A DNA stretch of 64,000 nt from Anaerovibrio sp. JC8. GTDB lineage: Bacteria > Bacillota > Negativicutes > Selenomonadales > Selenomonadaceae. A program made the position numbers and the translations under genes. The stretch covers positions 1 to 64,000 of the forward strand of contig NZ_ANBM01000008.1 in NCBI RefSeq assembly GCF_002100115.1, written 5' to 3'. A model generated the notes under the pieces. It worked only from the letters and a program-made list of their open reading frames with translations. It was not told the DNA's origin and ran no database searches. Numbering within the stretch: position 1 is the first letter of the stretch; each line of letters starts with the position of its first letter. Shown here in pieces: positions 61,056 through 64,000 of the stretch.

Positions 61056-62152
61056 TCATCCACCTCATTTATAGTCAGGGTATCCCCATCCTTCACCTTA
61101 TCCAAAGCATTGGTTAATATCCGGGTCTCCCCCTGTACACCGCTTACAATTTCAATATAATCACCAATAATAGCACCGGTTTCCACCCGTACCCGCTTGG
61201 CTTTGCCCTTCTCCACGGTGAATACATACTGGATTCCCTTCTTACCAAGTACCGCCTGCCGTGGCACCGCCAAGGTTTTGGATGGTTGACCAGTAATCAG
61301 ACCGACCTCCACAAACATACCCGGCTTCAGCTTATTGTCTGTGTTGTTCATCTTCACCTTCACCCGGAACATGCGGTTTTCGTTGCCTGCCACAGGATTT
61401 ACTACTGTAATAAGGCCCTTGAATATCTGGTCTGGATAAGTATCCACCTTCACATCAAGAGGAACCTCCCGGTTTAACACTCCCATGTATTTCTGCTCCA
61501 CATTAATTACTGCGTACACTTCCCCCATCTGCTCCACAGTCATCAGCTGTGTTCCTGCGGAAACAAACTGACCCGCAGTTACATTTTTATTGGCCACCAC
61601 CCCATCAACGGGGCTTACCACAGAAGCATCATTGACCTGCTTTTGGGCACTGTTGACCTGGGCCTGGGCTGAGGCCATATCCGCCTGAGCTGAAAGCAGG
61701 TTGGTTCTGGCACTCTCCAGCTGCTGTATGGATATTGCCCCGATGCTGCCCAGCTTCTCAGTGCGGGCATAATCGGCATTGGCCTTATCATACTTGGCCT
61801 GAGCCTGTCTTAAGCTGTTTTGGGCAACCTGCAGGCTATTATTAAGCTCCTCCATATCAATGGTAAACAGCACCTGCCCCTTATGAACATATTCACCATC
61901 CTCTACCAGCACATTGGTTACCTTGCCATTAAACCGGCTGCTGATAATATTGGAGGTCAATCCCTCAATACTGCCCGGCACCGGTACCAGAGATGGCTTG
62001 TCCATGAGCTTTGCCTTGGTAACAGACACCGCCAGTGAATCCTGCATTCCCGGATTATCCTCTGCCGATATAAACCTGGATGCCCCCAGGGCCACCACCA
62101 TAACCAGCAATATTATCAAGTATATTTTTTTCCTTAAAAAAGTCTTAATCAT
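61052..62152 (-). CDS. RND efflux membrane-fusion (periplasmic adaptor) protein
   Basis: A 366-residue HlyD/AcrA-family adaptor. An N-terminal membrane anchor (about 9-29), split lipoyl motif (FNGKVTNVLVEDGEYVHKGQVLFTID near 77), long alpha-hairpin coiled coil (about 108-180), second lipoyl half (SPVDGVVANKNVTAGQ), then beta-barrel domains. The lipoprotein cysteine found in AcrA is missing; a membrane anchor is used instead. First gene of the pump operon, behind a TetR operator. Confidence 0.93.
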   Translation of the reverse strand: MIKTFLRKKIYLIILLVMVVALGASRFISAEDNPGMQDSLAVSVTKAKLMDKPSLVPVPGSIEGLTSNIISSRFNGKVTNVLVEDGEYVHKGQVLFTIDMEELNNSLQVAQNSLRQAQAKYDKANADYARTEKLGSIGAISIQQLESARTNLLSAQADMASAQAQVNSAQKQVNDASVVSPVDGVVANKNVTAGQFVSAGTQLMTVEQMGEVYAVINVEQKYMGVLNREVPLDVKVDTYPDQIFKGLITVVNPVAGNENRMFRVKVKMNNTDNKLKPGMFVEVGLITGQPSKTLAVPRQAVLGKKGIQYVFTVEKGKAKRVRVETGAIIGDYIEIVSGVQGETRILTNALDKVKDGDTLTINEVDE

Positions 62153-62174
62153 GTCCTGTCCCTTCGTCCTAATT

Positions 62175-62190
62175 ACTGACTACGGTCAGT
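62175..62190. promoter_or_regulatory. TetR operator before the efflux operon
   Basis: An inverted repeat ACTGAC-N4-GTCAGT, 23 bases upstream of the adaptor start. The same arms and spacing occur at 62885-62900 before the tetR gene, so this is very likely the regulator's binding site. Confidence 0.85.
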
Positions 62191-62239
62191 AGTGTCGCAA
62201 AAAAGAAAGTGCATCTAAAATGCACCTATCCTTTAATAA

Positions 62240-62869
62240 TCATGGCATAGAAAGCCGTAAAAGCCCTGGTTTGATGCCCAGCAATGTATTCAGCTGGCTG
62301 GAAACAATTTTATAGCGTATATCCATTTCCTTATCAGAAATATCATCTGAAGTCATATTCTCAGGCACCTGCCACAGATAATCTGCCAAAGACCATAAAA
62401 ACCTCAGCCGTTCCGGTATTTCCTCAGCAGAAAAGTGCAGGGAGCCTTCTTCAATTCCCAAGGAAAACATAGCCTGAAGCACTGGCTCCAGATCCTCCAC
62501 CAGCATTTTTTCCCACATATATTCAAAGTATTTGTAGTCTGATGGTGTTTCTATCTGGTCCAGCATACATTCCACCGGCAGCTCCTGATTTATGGCATCA
62601 AGAAACAGCTGCAGCTGCTCCAGGGCTGTCTTGCCGTCACATTTTTCCCGCAATGCCGCCACAAAGTCATTGGCGAACTTTTGCAGGATACTTTCCATTA
62701 CAGTTTCCTTGGTGGAAAAATGATAAAAATAGGTACTTTTGGCAATGCCAATTTCCCTGCAGATACTGCTTACATCAGTTTTATCATAACCCTTGGAGGC
62801 AAACATTTTAAAGGCAGCTTCCATTATTTCCTGCCGCCGCTCCTCCGGGGATTTTCTAATTCTTGTCAT
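62240..62869 (-). CDS. TetR-family transcriptional regulator of the efflux operon
   Basis: A 209-residue repressor with a TetR helix-turn-helix (about 8-55: ERRQEIMEAAFKMFASKGYDKT, then AKSTYFYHFSTKE) and a ligand-binding C-terminal domain. ATG at 62869 has AAGGAG nine bases upstream, whereas the in-frame ATG three codons earlier abuts the ribosome binding site. It lies directly upstream of the pump genes on the same strand. Operators before both imply autoregulation. Confidence 0.92.
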   Translation of the reverse strand: MTRIRKSPEERRQEIMEAAFKMFASKGYDKTDVSSICREIGIAKSTYFYHFSTKETVMESILQKFANDFVAALREKCDGKTALEQLQLFLDAINQELPVECMLDQIETPSDYKYFEYMWEKMLVEDLEPVLQAMFSLGIEEGSLHFSAEEIPERLRFLWSLADYLWQVPENMTSDDISDKEMDIRYKIVSSQLNTLLGIKPGLLRLSMP

Positions 62870-62884
62870 CTGGTTCATCTCCTT

Positions 62885-62932
62885 ACTGACTTAGGTCAGT
62901 AATAATATAGACTAACCAAAAATCTTTGTCAA
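62885..62932 (-). promoter_or_regulatory. tetR promoter with overlapping operator
   Basis: Minus-strand TTGACA (plus 62927-62932), a 17-base spacer and TATATT (plus 62904-62909). The operator ACTGAC-N4-GTCAGT (62885-62900) covers the expected transcription start, well placed for repression. Confidence 0.85.
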
Positions 62933-62961
62933 CATATTTCTCCAAAAATCAGATATCTTTT

Positions 62962-63348
62962 CTATTTCCCATTAAATACAGGGGGACGCTTTTCCGCAAA
63001 GGCCTGTATTCCCTCCCGGAATGTCCTGTTTTTTAGTTGCCAATCAATATGCAAATACCGATTTTTCAGCTCATTATCCTCACCCAGCAACAAATTCCTC
63101 AGGAAATTTTCCAAATAAACAGGTGTTTCATGTATGCCATTTTGCAGATTGCTGTAGTTGGCCCGGACCAAAGCATTACGAAAATACCAAGAATTATCTG
63201 CAAACAAGTCATTAGTGGCATTAAAGCCTAAACTCCGCAGATATTTTATAAGAAATACTGCTGTTGTTCTGGTATTTCCTTCACCAAACACGTGGATTTG
63301 CCATAGCTGAGCGATAAATTTGGCTAGATAAAGCTCTTCCTCGCTATC
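62962..63348 (-). pseudogene. C-terminal remnant of a Fic-family protein
   Basis: The open frame (128 codons) begins directly after an in-frame TAG and reads SEEELYLAKFIAQLW, then IHVFGEGNTRTTAVF (the Fic active-site HxFx[D/E]GNxRT motif), then a normal Fic C-terminal region (FADNSWYFRNALVRANYSNL, ENFLRNLLLGE). A complete protein of this subgroup needs roughly 200 further residues before the motif, which are missing. There is no ATG or good start codon, and the upstream gene's end overlaps the break. It looks like the scar of a 5' deletion. Confidence 0.75.
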
Positions 63349-63643
63349 CTATAATCTGCACCTTGGAAACACCAAAGGCTTCCTTCAGGGCTGGGATACA
63401 GTCACGCTCCAAAAAGGACCGTTCCAGTATGCCACCGCTGACAATGAGAAGGGTATCTCCCCGTTTATTGAAGGTTTGGATTTTTTTGAAGGCACGATTA
63501 AAAATGTCTTCAGGAATGAGATCCTTTAATTTGTCTACACCATCAGCCATTTCCGGCTTTTCCTTTTTTATGCGCACATCAAAAGGATCTGCTGCCTCTG
63601 AACTAAGATGAACATTTCCGGCCATGTGGTTCTTGTTAAGCAT
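63344..63643 (-). CDS. Small protein with a DnaA N-terminal-like domain (tentative)
   Basis: A 99-residue protein. After a polar N-terminus, the segment about 42-99 (LIPEDIFNRAFKKIQTF, GDTLLIVSGGILERSFLERDCIPALKEAFG, VSKVQIIG) follows the helix-strand-helix-strand pattern of the DnaA domain I fold, where a similar 'TLTITAPNEFARDWLESRYL' line occurs. That likeness is by eye only. AAAGGA precedes ATG at 63643; an ATG three codons upstream is too close to it. The 3' end overlaps the Fic remnant, so it may itself be truncated. Confidence 0.5.
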   Translation of the reverse strand: MLNKNHMAGNVHLSSEAADPFDVRIKKEKPEMADGVDKLKDLIPEDIFNRAFKKIQTFNKRGDTLLIVSGGILERSFLERDCIPALKEAFGVSKVQIIG

Positions 63644-63725
63644 ATTATCCATTCCTTTCCATATTGTACTTATACTTCGCCCTCATCCATTATACCAAGT
63701 TTACACTTCCAATAGCGAGAGTATT

Positions 63726-63784
63726 ATTATAACGCCATTGTTCAAATTTTTCTTTTTTAGAAGAAAAATCTTCCAATTAGCGTT
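63726..63784 (-). promoter_or_regulatory. Dispersed hairpin element with -10 box (copy 3)
   Basis: Plus strand: ATTATAACGC (63726-63735), hairpin arms ATTTTTCTT/AAGAAAAAT, then TTAGCGTTT (63776-63784). The first 21 bases match copy 1 at 19 positions. On the minus strand the block supplies a TATAAT about 80 bases before the DnaA-N-like gene. Confidence 0.65.
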
Positions 63785-63785
63785 T

Positions 63786-63818
63786 CAACGAGCTGGGAGA
63801 TATGCTCACCAGCTGTTG
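63786..63818. repeat. Hairpin beside element copy 3
   Basis: Arms CAACGAGCTGG and CCAGCTGTTG pair with one bulged base around a 12-base loop. No T-tract follows on the minus strand, so it is not a clear terminator for the acetyltransferase gene. It occupies the same place as the 21010-21039 hairpin beside copy 2. Confidence 0.5.
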
Positions 63819-63856
63819 TAGTTTGTTTCCCCCCACCTAAAACATCTTAAAGCTCG

Positions 63857-64000
63857 TTATATACCCACACGGTCTTCGTCAGTAATCTTCCTGATTACTC
63901 TGCAGGGATTTCCCACTGCCAGGGAATTAGCTGGAATATCCTTGGTGACAACACTGCCGCCACCGATTACTGCTCCCCTGCCTATTCTTACCCCCGGCAT
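63857..64000 (-). CDS. Hexapeptide-repeat acetyltransferase, C-terminal end (truncated by window edge)
   Basis: The last 47 codons of a left-handed beta-helix acyltransferase: [20 protein letters not shown], then [22 protein letters not shown] and a short tail. This is the usual C-terminal turn of the LacA/Maa (galactoside/maltose O-acetyltransferase) group. The frame remains open to the window edge, so the rest lies beyond it. The acceptor sugar cannot be told. Confidence 0.85.
   Translation of the reverse strand: MPGVRIGRGAVIGGGSVVTKDIPANSLAVGNPCRVIRKITDEDRVGI

Noticed and set aside
1-64000. tRNA, rRNA, CRISPR arrays, insertion sequences or prophage
   Set aside because: No tRNA T-loop pattern, no regularly spaced direct repeats, and no transposase or integrase reading frame was recognised; the content is ordinary chromosomal genes.

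Overview
The window is a gene-dense bacterial chromosome segment of roughly even base composition, coded mostly on the minus strand. The gene set points to an anaerobic Negativicutes-type Firmicute (Selenomonas/Veillonella relatives). It has the oxygen-independent (early cobalt insertion) cobalamin pathway, Na+-translocating decarboxylase subunits resembling Veillonella MmdD/MmdB, a futalosine-pathway gene (mqnA), Firmicute-type AddAB and CdaA-CdaR-GlmM, and an RND pump that suits a diderm cell. The family-level placement is inference. No rRNA, tRNA, CRISPR array or insertion sequence was recognised.

Layout. Positions 1-14433 (all minus) hold 16 cobalamin genes in two transcription units. The first is cbiD-E-T-F-G-H-J, ending in a terminator near 8790. 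The second is cbiC-cbiA-cobU-cbiP-cbiB-cobS-threonine kinase-cobD-cobC. Together they cover the corrin ring from cobalt-precorrin-4 onward, amidations, the aminopropanol linker and nucleotide-loop assembly; cbiL and cobT are not in the window. Both units start from promoters sharing a 21-bp block (19/21 identical), and no cobalamin riboswitch is seen. Positions 14704-21869 hold ftsY, smc, mmdB, mmdD and the cobalt chelatase cbiK, the last overlapping the end of glmM. Positions 21869-26684 are a cdaA-cdaR-FAD dehydrogenase-glmM operon. Next come ilvE, nnrD, acpS, motB and motA (26922-31052), a divergent LysR regulator (31406), a DUF815 ATPase, aroK and aroC.

Positions 35404-43102 form a compact type IV pilus/pseudopilus operon: pilB, pilT, pilC, major pilin, pilD, several unusual minor pilins, a PilM-PilN-like fusion and pilO. 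It has no secretin. Then come addA and addB (43272-50608), a degenerate PaaK-like protein, cheR, a radical SAM protein and pth. A short plus-strand block (54679-57009) carries lgt, an AdoMet-decarboxylase homologue that lacks its pyruvoyl serine, and mqnA. The right end has a secreted protein of unknown function, an RND efflux operon with its TetR regulator and two matching operators, a Fic remnant, a small DnaA-N-like protein and the 3' end of a hexapeptide acetyltransferase gene.

The observations most worth following are: (1) the SpeD/SpeH-like protein with Gly63 at the self-cleavage site; (2) a dispersed hairpin element, with co-varying inner stem, that carries a -10 box and lies in front of the cobalamin, decarboxylase and DnaA-N-like genes, its core block recurring before cbiC; (3) a PaaK-like ligase without its ATP loop or C-terminal lid; (4) the minor pilins and the T8 tract at the pilD-pilin junction.
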